From the NCBI GenBank assembly GCA_027073795.1, contig JALTEW010000429.1:1-5704 (forward strand): a stretch of 5,704 nt of DNA, given 5' to 3'. This document shows, piece after piece, positions 1-5,704 of this stretch. A model generated the notes under the pieces. That model was not told where the DNA came from. It made no database searches and worked only from the letters and a program-made list of their open reading frames with translations. Source of the DNA: a bacterium (GTDB lineage Bacteria; Desulfobacterota; S145-22). Positions within the stretch are counted from its first letter, which is position 1. Every line of letters begins with the position of its first letter. The translations under genes were made by a program, and so were the position numbers.

Positions 1-273
1 GTGGGGGTCGTCCCCGACCTGGTTAAACAAACTGCCCCGGACACAGGAAACGCCGTGGCCATCATCTGCGGGCCCCCTCCCATGATCAGGTTTACGCTTC
101 CCGTGCTTGAATCGCTGGGGATAAAGGAGGAGGATATTTTCATCTCCATGGAGATGAAAATGAAGTGTGGCGTAGGACTTTGCGGGCGGTGCAATCTCGG
201 TACGAAATTCGTCTGCAAGGACGGCCCCATCTTTACCCTCAAGGAACTCAGGGAGCTGACCGATGCCTATTAA
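1..273 (+). CDS. FAD/NAD(P)-binding oxidoreductase subunit, C-terminal fragment with [2Fe-2S] motif (partial)
   Basis: This is the last 90 codons of a flavoprotein electron-transfer subunit; the gene is cut by the left edge. The GTG at base 1 is probably an internal valine, because related proteins carry a similar 'GVV' stretch well inside the chain. Visible are a GPPPM motif at residues 24-28, typical of the end of the ferredoxin-reductase-like NAD(P)-binding domain, and a [2Fe-2S] motif with C56, C61, C64 and C72 (C-x4-C-x2-C-x7-C), followed by KDGPIF. This ending is shared by PyrK (dihydroorotate dehydrogenase electron-transfer subunit), the gamma subunit of sulfhydrogenases, AsrB and the FlxA-type subunits that work with heterodisulfide reductase. 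The short seven-residue spacing before the last cysteine and the preceding 'SMEMKMKCG' look more like the hydrogenase-gamma/FlxA group than PyrK, but the fragment cannot settle this. It should pass electrons between NAD(P)H, FAD and an Fe-S partner in the cytoplasm. Partner genes would lie upstream, outside the window. Confidence 0.85.
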   Translation: MGVVPDLVKQTAPDTGNAVAIICGPPPMIRFTLPVLESLGIKEEDIFISMEMKMKCGVGLCGRCNLGTKFVCKDGPIFTLKELRELTDAY

Positions 274-285
274 GGTCGTTAATTT

Positions 286-313
286 GTTCAAAGTTCAAAG
301 TTCAAGGTTCAAA
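286..313 (+). repeat. Four tandem copies of a 7-bp repeat (GTTCAAA)
   Basis: Four units lie head to tail: 286-292, 293-299 and 307-313 read GTTCAAA, and 300-306 reads GTTCAAG. The array fills most of the 42-bp gap between the redox gene and tmk and ends two bases before the tmk ATG. The single variant base, the final G of unit three, makes AAGG at 304-307 together with the G that opens unit four. A repeat of this size can expand or contract by slipped-strand pairing. I recall similar heptads between genes in other Desulfobacterota, but could not check that here. Confidence 0.9.
304..307 (+). promoter_or_regulatory. Weak ribosome binding site of tmk, inside the heptad repeat
   Basis: AAGG ends eight bases before the tmk ATG, an acceptable spacing, and is the only purine-rich stretch of Shine-Dalgarno type in the gap. 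It exists only because repeat unit three differs from the others by one base. The match is short, so initiation may be weak or may depend on other features. Assignment is by inspection only. Confidence 0.45.
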
Positions 314-315
314 CC

Positions 316-960
316 ATGAATCACGAGGTACAAGCCGCGAAGGGAATCCTGATTACCTTTGAGGGAATTGAGGGATGTGGCAAAACCACTCAAATGACAC
401 GCCTCAGGAGTACCCTTGTGTCACGGGGGCTGTCCGCAACGACCACGTTTGAACCGGGTGAGGGCCCCATTGGAAGTCGGATTCGCGATGACCTTCTATC
501 CCACCGCGCGGAACCCCTTGATCCTGTCGCGGAACTGATGCTTTATCTTGCCGACAGGGCGCAGCACGTGAGGCGTTTTATTGAACCGGCCCTGCAGGAC
601 GGGAAGGTGGTCCTGTGCGACCGGTATGTGGACTCAACCCTGGCCTATCAGGGTTACGGCCGCGGGATTTCCCTTGATCTCATTAAACAGCTAAATGCCT
701 TTGTCACCCGGGGGCTGACACCCGACCTCACGTTTCTCCTTGACTGCCCCCCGGAAACCGGCCTCAACCGCATCCGGGGAGGCGGGCTCGATCGGATGGA
801 GTCCCAGGAGCTCGCGTTTCACCAAAGGGTGTGGAACGGATACCTAACCATTGGTCAACAGGAACCGGAACGCATCGCGGTGATCGATGCCGCCCAACCC
901 GCCCAAGCGGTCTTCGAACAGATTTTAGATGTTTTGAGCACGCGGGGATTTCTCAAATAG
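316..960 (+). CDS. tmk: Thymidylate kinase (dTMP kinase)
   Basis: Phosphorylates dTMP to dTDP with ATP, the step shared by the de novo and salvage routes to dTTP; cytoplasmic. The 214-residue length is normal. The P-loop is GIEGCGKTT at residues 17-25. DRY at 102-104 is the conserved nucleotide-site motif and is followed by a YQGYGRG stretch at 111-117. The LID region (about 152-162, RIRGGGLDRME) carries arginines. No arginine lies in the P-loop, so this is the bacterial type II arrangement with the basic residue in the LID. One oddity is the usual TREPGGT motif, which reads TFEPGEG here (residues 44-50): the arginine is replaced by phenylalanine and the second glycine by glutamate. The ATG at 316 is chosen because no in-frame start lies between it and the stops at 271 and 280, and it places the P-loop close to the N-terminus as expected. 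It leads a run of closely spaced genes; holB starts 17 bp after its stop. Confidence 0.97.
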   Translation: MNHEVQAAKGILITFEGIEGCGKTTQMTRLRSTLVSRGLSATTTFEPGEGPIGSRIRDDLLSHRAEPLDPVAELMLYLADRAQHVRRFIEPALQDGKVVLCDRYVDSTLAYQGYGRGISLDLIKQLNAFVTRGLTPDLTFLLDCPPETGLNRIRGGGLDRMESQELAFHQRVWNGYLTIGQQEPERIAVIDAAQPAQAVFEQILDVLSTRGFLK

Positions 961-977
961 AGCTCGAATCACAAACC

Positions 978-1970
978 ATGAACGTGGAAACCTTTGCCCC
1001 TATCGGACAGCCCTTTGCCATTCAGTTGCTTCAGAAAATGGTCGCGACGGGACGTGTGGGGGGAAGCTATCTCTTCATAGGCCCCCGCGGCGTGGGAAAG
1101 AAAACAGCGGCGCGTTTCTTCGCCATGGCCATCAACTGTCAGGGAGAGGGCCCTACGCCCTGCGGACAGTGCGATGCCTGCCAGAAGATACTCACCAACT
1201 CCCACCCGGATGTCTTAAGAGTCACTCCCGAAGCAGACAGGCAGGCCATCTCGATTGAACAGGTACGCCGGCTTCAGGAAATCCTTGCCTTCGGCCCCTA
1301 CGAAGGGAAACGGCGGCTGGTAATGATCGATCCCGCCGAGCGCCTGGGGCTTGAGGCGGCCAACGCCCTGCTCCTGACATTGGAAGCCCCCCCACCCCAT
1401 ACTCTCTTTGTTCTTATTACCTCCACCCCCTACGCCCTTCTCGAAACCATTCGCTCCCGCTGCCAGATCATCCGGTTTTCACCCCTTTCCCGGAAGGCCC
1501 TTCTGAAAGTCGCCCGTCGCCTGGGTGTCACCGTGGCGCCCGCCGACCCTGTCCTCGATTTATGCCAGGGCAGCGTGACCCGTCTGCTGGCCCTCCTGAA
1601 GCCGGAAGTCCGGGATAAATTTGAAGAAATGGGCATCCTTCTCACATCCTTCCTCATGGGATCGCCCTCGCCGGACTTGATTGAAACCCCCAAATGGGCT
1701 AAACAGAGGACTACCATGGAGGAATTTCTGGAACGCGCCCTCTGGCGGGTCAGGAATGTCTGGGTTGCCCTGGAAGGGGAAAAGGGACCGGGGATGATGG
1801 ACGCGGAGGCGGTTGGGAAGATTGCCGCTCACCTGCCGCCAAGCGCGAATGAATCTCTTCCGGACCTTCTGGAAGCCATTCTCCGATCGCTGGAGGATTT
1901 GAAACACAACGCAAGTCCCGAGCTGGTCTTCGACACGCTCAGGATTGAAATGGAGGAACTCAGTGGTTGA
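978..1970 (+). CDS. holB: DNA polymerase III delta-prime subunit (clamp loader)
   Basis: A 330-residue protein of the AAA+ clamp-loader family. Delta-prime is the stator of the complex that opens the beta clamp and places it on primed DNA. Visible are a Walker A-like loop GPRGVGKKT at residues 35-43, a zinc-knuckle set C54, C62, C65 and C68, a Walker B-like strand VMIDPAE at 115-121, the segment NALLLTLEAPP at about 129-139, and the SRC motif at 160-162 that supplies the arginine finger in this family. The loop has lysine where the threonine/serine after GK normally stands, which suits a delta-prime with weak or no ATPase activity. Size, absence of a long C-terminal tail and position after tmk argue for HolB over DnaX. 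The start is the ATG at 978: the frame is open further left to 831, but that part overlaps tmk, and family homology begins at about residue 5 of the chosen start. No good Shine-Dalgarno sequence precedes it. The 3' end overlaps ricT by 8 bp. Confidence 0.92.
   Translation: MNVETFAPIGQPFAIQLLQKMVATGRVGGSYLFIGPRGVGKKTAARFFAMAINCQGEGPTPCGQCDACQKILTNSHPDVLRVTPEADRQAISIEQVRRLQEILAFGPYEGKRRLVMIDPAERLGLEAANALLLTLEAPPPHTLFVLITSTPYALLETIRSRCQIIRFSPLSRKALLKVARRLGVTVAPADPVLDLCQGSVTRLLALLKPEVRDKFEEMGILLTSFLMGSPSPDLIETPKWAKQRTTMEEFLERALWRVRNVWVALEGEKGPGMMDAEAVGKIAAHLPPSANESLPDLLEAILRSLEDLKHNASPELVFDTLRIEMEELSG
1952..1957 (+). promoter_or_regulatory. Ribosome binding site of ricT, inside the end of holB
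   Basis: GGAGGA lies within the last codons of holB, five bases before the GTG at 1963. It is the strongest Shine-Dalgarno match in the window and decides the ricT start: the alternative TTG at 1945 lies upstream of it and cannot use it. The arrangement implies that translation of ricT is coupled to that of holB. Confidence 0.8.
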
Positions 1971-2760
1971 AGTCATCGGGGTTCGATTCCAACGCACCCT
2001 CAAAATATACGATTTTGATGTCAATAACCTGAGTCTCAAAAAGGGAGATTCGGTCATCGTCGAAACGGAACATGGCATTACCCTGGGGAAGGTAGCCCTC
2101 CCTTCCCATATGAAGGAGAAAAACAGAGTCCACAAAGGGCTCAAAAAGGCCCTCCGCAAGGCCACGGAGGAGGATATCCAACAGGCAGAAGAGATTCACA
2201 AGAAGGAACTGGAGGCAAAATACTTTTGCGTTGAAAAGGCACGGGAACTGGGTCTCGCCATGAAGGTGGTCAACGTAGAGTACTTTTTTGACGGATCAAA
2301 GGCCATCTTCTATTTTACGGCGGACAAACGTGTTGATTTCCGAAAGCTGGTGCGGATGCTCGCGTCCCGGTTCAAGACCCGGATTGAGATGAGGCAGATC
2401 GGGGCACGGGACGAGGCGAAGCTCGTGGGTGGGCTGGGGGCCTGCGGTCGTGAGCTGTGTTGCGCAAAGTTCATGCCCTCGTTTGAACTGGTTTCCATCA
2501 AGATGGCAAAGACCCAGGGGCTTCTCCTGAACCCTGAAGAGATCTCGGGTCGCTGTGGCAGGCTCATGTGTTGCCTAGCCTTTGAATTCCCCCTTTACAA
2601 GGAGATGGGGAAGAAACTCCCCAAAATGGGAAAACGGATCAAGACAACCCAGGGCGAGGGACGGGTCGTGCGGCTTGATATCCTGAAAAACCGTTTCTGG
2701 GTTCATCTCTCAGGCGGGGAAACGGTTGAAATGACGCCGGAAAACTGGATGAAAGGATAA
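1963..2760 (+). CDS. ricT: PSP1-domain protein RicT (YaaT family), Fe-S protein of the Ric/Y complex type
   Basis: A 265-residue protein of the PSP1/YaaT family. In Bacillus subtilis, RicT with RicA (YmcA) and RicF (YlbF) forms an Fe-S complex that works with RNase Y in mRNA maturation and affects sporulation, competence and biofilm formation. The N-terminal part (about 1-55) is rich in beta strands; a charged helical stretch at about 56-85 follows, then the PSP1 core to about 150. The diagnostic cysteines are in two clusters: C161, C166 and C167 (CGRELCC) and C198, C203 and C204 (CGRLMCC), with one more at C89. The C-terminal part (about 220-265) looks like a small beta domain. The GTG start is set by the strong GGAGGA upstream. 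Neighbours match the Bacillus order tmk ... holB-yaaT, but no ricA, ricF, darA or yaaR is present here. The family call is firm; the exact role in this organism is inferred. Confidence 0.92.
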   Translation: MVEVIGVRFQRTLKIYDFDVNNLSLKKGDSVIVETEHGITLGKVALPSHMKEKNRVHKGLKKALRKATEEDIQQAEEIHKKELEAKYFCVEKARELGLAMKVVNVEYFFDGSKAIFYFTADKRVDFRKLVRMLASRFKTRIEMRQIGARDEAKLVGGLGACGRELCCAKFMPSFELVSIKMAKTQGLLLNPEEISGRCGRLMCCLAFEFPLYKEMGKKLPKMGKRIKTTQGEGRVVRLDILKNRFWVHLSGGETVEMTPENWMKG

Positions 2761-2763
2761 GCA

Positions 2764-4308
2764 ATGGCAGAGACATTCTACGTCACTACTCCCATCTATT
2801 ACGTCAACGACTTTCCCCACATCGGACATGCCTATACCACGGTCGCGGCCGATGTGCTGGCCCGTTATCATCGCTACGCCGGGCGGGATGTCTTTTTTCT
2901 CACGGGTACCGACGAGCACGGGCAGAAGGTGGAAAAGGCGGCCGAGGCAGCCGGGGAAACCCCCATCCAGTTGGCTGACCGGGTTGTGGAACGTTTCAAG
3001 AACCTCTGGGTTAAACTCAATATCAGCAACGACGACTTCATCCGCACCACGCAGGAGCGGCATATCTGGGCGGCTTCCCGGTTTTTTGAAGCGGTTCAGG
3101 AGCATGGGGACATCTACCTGGGAATGTACGAGGACTGGTACTGCACCCCCTGCGAGTCCTTCTGGACGGAGCAGCAACTGGTGAACGGAAAATGCCCCGA
3201 CTGCGGGCGGGACGTTCACAAACTCAAGGAAGAGAGCTATTTCTTCAAGATGTCCGCGTACCAAAAACCCCTGATCGACTATCTCGAGGCAAACCCCAGC
3301 TTTGTCCGTCCGGAATCTCGCTACAATGAACTGGTTTCCTTCGTCAGGGGAGGGCTGAAGGACTTGAGCATCAGCCGAACCACCTTTTCATGGGGCATCC
3401 CCGTGCCGGGAAACCAGAAACATGTCATCTACGTCTGGTTCGATGCCCTCTTGAACTATATCTCGGCCCTTGGGTATCCCGATGACATGGAACGGTTCAA
3501 CCATTTCTGGCCGGCGGACGTGCATCTCATAGGCAAGGATATCCTTCGGTTTCACGCCGTTTACTGGCCTACCTTTCTCATGGCCGCCGGGCTCAAGCCG
3601 CCCAGGCAGGTCTTCGCCCACGGCTGGTGGACTATCGAGGGGAAAAAGATGTCAAAGTCCCTCCGGAACGTCGTGGACCCCTATGCCCTCGTGGACACTT
3701 ACGGCATCGACCCACTTCGCTACTTCCTCCTCCGCGAGGTTCCCTTCGGCCAGGATGGGGACTTTTCACACCAGGCCATGGTCCATCGGATCAACAGCGA
3801 CCTCGCCAACGATTTTGGGAACCTTCTAAACCGCAGCGTGGGAATGCTGGTGAAATACTTTGGCGGGAAACTGGCGGAACCAACCGACCTAACAGACCTG
3901 GAAGGTGAGATACGGGAGCTGACCATGGAAACCTACCGGCAGGTGGAAGCCGCGTTTGGCGATTTGGCCTTTCATCAGGCCCTGATCGCCATCTGGAAAC
4001 TGGTTGGACGCCTCAACAAATACATCGATGAGACAGCCCCGTGGGTCCTTTACAAGGACCCTAACAAACACCCCCGGCTGATGGCCGTGATGGCTACTCT
4101 GTTCGAGGGCCTCCGCCATATTTCCCAGATGATCTATCCCTTTATGCCAGACAGCGCCCAGAAAATGCGAAACCAGTTACTCCTGTCGCCCATCGACACC
4201 CTCACCTCCCGGTACGAAACAGACAGGATCTGGGGGCAGATGCCCATTGGCCAGGCCATTTCCCGGAAGCCTCCGCTTTTTCCAAGAATAGAATCAGACA
4301 AGACATGA
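2764..4308 (+). CDS. metG: Methionine--tRNA ligase, short form without C-terminal tRNA-binding domain
   Basis: Class I aminoacyl-tRNA synthetase that joins methionine to initiator and elongator tRNA-Met using ATP; cytoplasmic. The 514 residues contain the HIGH signature at 19-22, TGTDEHG at 47-53, a zinc knuckle with C127/C130 and C144/C147 in the connective insert, the WFDALLNYI segment at 225-233, GKDI at 257-260, and KMSKS at 295-299. In the helical anticodon domain, N353, R357 and W427 (in the APW motif) line up with the anticodon contacts N391, R395 and W461 of the E. coli enzyme. The chain ends shortly after this domain, so the EMAPII/Trbp111-like tRNA-binding domain found in longer bacterial MetRS (about 650 residues) is missing; a separate protein may supply it. 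AAAGGA at 2752-2757 sits six bases before the ATG. The gene starts 3 bp after ricT and overlaps dciA by 4 bp (ATGA). Confidence 0.98.
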   Translation: MAETFYVTTPIYYVNDFPHIGHAYTTVAADVLARYHRYAGRDVFFLTGTDEHGQKVEKAAEAAGETPIQLADRVVERFKNLWVKLNISNDDFIRTTQERHIWAASRFFEAVQEHGDIYLGMYEDWYCTPCESFWTEQQLVNGKCPDCGRDVHKLKEESYFFKMSAYQKPLIDYLEANPSFVRPESRYNELVSFVRGGLKDLSISRTTFSWGIPVPGNQKHVIYVWFDALLNYISALGYPDDMERFNHFWPADVHLIGKDILRFHAVYWPTFLMAAGLKPPRQVFAHGWWTIEGKKMSKSLRNVVDPYALVDTYGIDPLRYFLLREVPFGQDGDFSHQAMVHRINSDLANDFGNLLNRSVGMLVKYFGGKLAEPTDLTDLEGEIRELTMETYRQVEAAFGDLAFHQALIAIWKLVGRLNKYIDETAPWVLYKDPNKHPRLMAVMATLFEGLRHISQMIYPFMPDSAQKMRNQLLLSPIDTLTSRYETDRIWGQMPIGQAISRKPPLFPRIESDKT

Positions 4309-4784
4309 GCCACGCCCGATACGATTCCATTTTCAACCTCCTCCAAAAGGTCTGCCGCCAGCACGGCATTGCCTTCTACCCCAACCTGATACGCTTCTCC
4401 TCCGTCTGGAGAAAGACGGTGGGACCTTATATCCACCGGAATACCGAGGTCAGGCGCTTTCAGAAGGGCATTGCCTGGATCCGGACCCCGTCACCCACGT
4501 GGCGTTTCGAACTGACCCAGATGAAATCCCAGTTGATTGACCGCTTGAACCGGGCCTATGGCCATCCCTTCGTTAAGGACATTCGGATTGAAATTGGCAA
4601 TATTTCCCCAAAAGGCAATGTGTCGGACGAGGTGGTTGGGGGTAAAGAAACGCCTCAATTCCTGTCCCTGCCAGAAGATGAAGCCGCTTGGGTCAAGCGA
4701 TGTGTGGAGGAAATTCCCGATCCAGATCTTCGACGCCAGTCGGAAAGGATCCTTACCCGGTTTCTCCTGAAGTCCCTGAGGTAA
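4305..4784 (+). CDS. dciA: DciA-like DUF721 protein, probable DnaB helicase loader
   Basis: A 159-residue protein with a DUF721 (DciA) domain at about residues 8-98. DciA is regarded as the ancestral bacterial loader of the replicative helicase DnaB, used where the phage-derived DnaC/DnaI loaders are absent. The family pattern is visible as SVWRKTVG at 33-40, a short strand with GIAWIRT at 55-61 where the family has a hydrophobic 'L-x-V' strand, then PTWRFELTQMKSQLIDRLN at 64-82 with W66 and L70 at the usual places, and VKDIRIEIG at 90-98. A less conserved linker (about 99-118) and an acidic to basic helical tail (about 119-159) follow. The ATG overlaps the metG stop as ATGA, so translation is probably coupled; no strong ribosome site is seen. 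The position in one run with holB and tmk fits a replication role. Family membership rests on this pattern alone, and many DUF721 proteins are annotated only as hypothetical. Confidence 0.75.
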   Translation: MSHARYDSIFNLLQKVCRQHGIAFYPNLIRFSSVWRKTVGPYIHRNTEVRRFQKGIAWIRTPSPTWRFELTQMKSQLIDRLNRAYGHPFVKDIRIEIGNISPKGNVSDEVVGGKETPQFLSLPEDEAAWVKRCVEEIPDPDLRRQSERILTRFLLKSLR

Positions 4785-4795
4785 CGCCACTTACC

Positions 4796-4822
4796 ATGTC
4801 ACCGAGTGTAAAGCACAAATGA
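4796..4822 (+). other. Possible 8-codon leader frame ahead of rlmN
   Basis: An ATG at 4796 opens a frame of eight sense codons whose TGA (4820-4822) overlaps the rlmN ATG (4819-4821) as ATGA, the same junction type as metG/dciA. Translation of this mini-frame could hand ribosomes to rlmN, which has no clear ribosome site of its own. GAGG at 4778-4781 is 14 bases before the mini-frame, too far for a normal Shine-Dalgarno sequence. With so short a frame, chance is the leading explanation. Confidence 0.2.
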
Positions 4823-5704
4823 CGTCCAACGCCCCTGAAACAGCCCATCCGACCCGACTGGACCCTATGGACTACACGAGGGATGAACTCGTTGACATCC
4901 TCAAGAGGATGGGGGAACCCCGATTCCGCGCCACGCAGATATTCAAATGGCTCTATCAGAAGGGTGTCGATGACTTCTTCAAAATGACGGATATCTCCAA
5001 GCTCTCCCAGCGGAAGTTCGATGCCACGTTTTTAACCGATTCGGTGGTCATTGAGACCACGAAAGAGGCAAGAGATGGCACGAAAAAATTTCTCTTCAGG
5101 CTCACGGACGGAAACGCCGTTGAAGGGGTTCTTATCCCCAATGCCCCCCGGTTGACGCTCTGTGTTTCAACGCAGGTGGGGTGCAGAATGGGCTGCGCCT
5201 TCTGCAAAACAGCACAAATGGGCTGGATACGGGACCTGCGTCCGGGAGAGATTGTGGGGCAGGTCTGTAGGGTTCAATCTCACATAGGGCAAAGACAAAA
5301 AATCACCAACATCGTCTTCATGGGCATGGGAGAGCCCTTGGACAACCCAGAAAATACCCTGAAGGCCATTGAAATTCTCGGATACCCCGACGGTTTTCAG
5401 TTCTCCCACCGGCGGTTGACCGTCTCCACCTGTGGGTTGGTGAACAGGCTGATGGAACTGGGGGATAAAACGAAGCGCTTCCGTCTCGCCGTTTCCCTGA
5501 ATGCAGCGGACAATGAAACGAGAAGTCGGTTGATGCCGGTGAATCGCCGGTTCCCCATCGAGGAGTTGCTGGCGGCCTGCCGGGCCATCGGCCTGAGAAA
5601 CCGTGAGCGTATCACCTTTGAATACGTCCTGCTTAAAGGGGTGAATGACCGGCCTCGTGACGCTAAGGCTTTGGTGAAGCTGCTATCTCCCCTGAAGGCA
5701 AAAG
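4819..5704 (+). CDS. rlmN: Dual-specificity RNA methyltransferase RlmN (23S rRNA A2503 / tRNA A37), 3' end missing
   Basis: A radical SAM enzyme that makes 2-methyladenosine at A2503 of 23S rRNA and at position 37 of some tRNAs, acting in translation fidelity. The frame is open without a stop to the window edge and gives 295 residues of a family that is usually about 350 long. An N-terminal helical domain with EPRFRATQIFKWLYQKG at 33-49 is typical of RlmN. The radical SAM cysteines are C122, C126 and C129 (CRMGCAFC). E102 and C115 correspond to E105 and C118 of the E. coli enzyme. GMGEPLDNP at 169-177 binds SAM, followed by STCG at 203-206 and SLNA at 226-229. The methyl-carrying cysteine equivalent to E. 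coli C355 would lie beyond the window. The ATG at 4819 is the only start upstream of the conserved part in this frame, which is closed by a stop at 4777; ATG 4867 (M17) would trim the start of the N-terminal domain. The ribosome site is poor (GAGTG at 4804-4808). Confidence 0.96.
   Translation, partial: MTSNAPETAHPTRLDPMDYTRDELVDILKRMGEPRFRATQIFKWLYQKGVDDFFKMTDISKLSQRKFDATFLTDSVVIETTKEARDGTKKFLFRLTDGNAVEGVLIPNAPRLTLCVSTQVGCRMGCAFCKTAQMGWIRDLRPGEIVGQVCRVQSHIGQRQKITNIVFMGMGEPLDNPENTLKAIEILGYPDGFQFSHRRLTVSTCGLVNRLMELGDKTKRFRLAVSLNAADNETRSRLMPVNRRFPIEELLAACRAIGLRNRERITFEYVLLKGVNDRPRDAKALVKLLSPLKAK

Noticed and set aside
286..313. CRISPR-like reading of the repeat array
   Set aside because: Units are 7 bp and contiguous with no spacers, so this is a simple tandem repeat.
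165..362. 65-codon + strand frame across the end of the redox gene and the tmk start
   Set aside because: It is a shifted reading of two real genes and the repeat, with no motif of its own.
831..977. Longer holB start at 831
   Set aside because: It would overlap tmk by 130 bp, and the added 49 residues read the tmk 3' end in another frame with no delta-prime homology.
1945..1962. TTG at 1945 as the ricT start
   Set aside because: The strong GGAGGA at 1952-1957 lies downstream of it and is well placed for the GTG at 1963, where family homology begins.
1560..2165. 201-codon open frame on the - strand across the holB/ricT junction
   Set aside because: It lies opposite two well-supported genes, shows no recognisable motif, and its composition is what the complement of these coding frames would give.
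2710..3264. 184-codon open frame on the - strand opposite the start of metG
   Set aside because: It is antisense to the conserved catalytic domain of MetRS, including HIGH and the zinc knuckle; no family resemblance and no ribosome site seen.
3627..3908. 93-codon + strand frame inside metG
   Set aside because: It overlaps the KMSKS region and anticodon domain of a clearly intact metG; the peptide is rich in Pro, Arg and Gly as expected for an out-of-frame reading of GC-rich coding DNA.
4785..4818. Terminator between dciA and rlmN
   Set aside because: No stem of useful length and no T-run is present in the 34-bp gap.

Overview
The window looks like a stretch of an anaerobic, Gram-negative-type bacterial chromosome, most likely from the Desulfobacterota (former Deltaproteobacteria). 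The reasons are moderately high GC by eye, a truncated flavin/[2Fe-2S] electron-transfer subunit at the left edge, the order tmk-holB-ricT-metG-dciA-rlmN, and a heptanucleotide repeat of the GTTCAAA type between genes. This placement is an inference from gene content and was not tested by any search.

Layout: all genes are on the + strand. Bases 1-273 hold the C-terminal end of an FAD/NAD(P)-binding oxidoreductase with a four-cysteine [2Fe-2S] motif. A 42-bp gap follows, filled mostly by four copies of a 7-bp repeat. Then come thymidylate kinase (tmk, 316-960), DNA polymerase III delta-prime (holB, 978-1970), the PSP1-domain protein RicT/YaaT (1963-2760), a short methionyl-tRNA synthetase (metG, 2764-4308), a DciA-like DUF721 protein (4305-4784), and the first 295 codons of the 23S rRNA/tRNA adenine-C2 methyltransferase RlmN (4819 to the right edge, still open). 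From tmk onward the gaps are at most 34 bp and two gene pairs overlap, so these six genes look like one transcription unit. I see no convincing promoter or terminator. No stretch over 300 bases lacks a gene.

How the genes fit together: tmk supplies dTDP for dTTP, holB is part of the replicative clamp loader, and dciA encodes the probable loader of the DnaB helicase, so three members serve DNA replication. metG and rlmN serve translation. RicT is an Fe-S protein which in Bacillus subtilis works in RNA processing. The run tmk-holB-ricT(yaaT) is also known from Bacillus, where yaaQ/darA and yaaR lie between tmk and holB; both are absent here.

I found no mobile element, CRISPR array, toxin-antitoxin pair, defence system, tRNA or rRNA, and nothing that looks like a wholly new system. 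The points worth a second look are small: the heptad repeat that seems to supply the tmk ribosome site, the shared start context of tmk and holB, the altered EPGG motif in Tmk, a RicT without its Bacillus partners nearby, and the C-terminal extension of the DciA-like protein.
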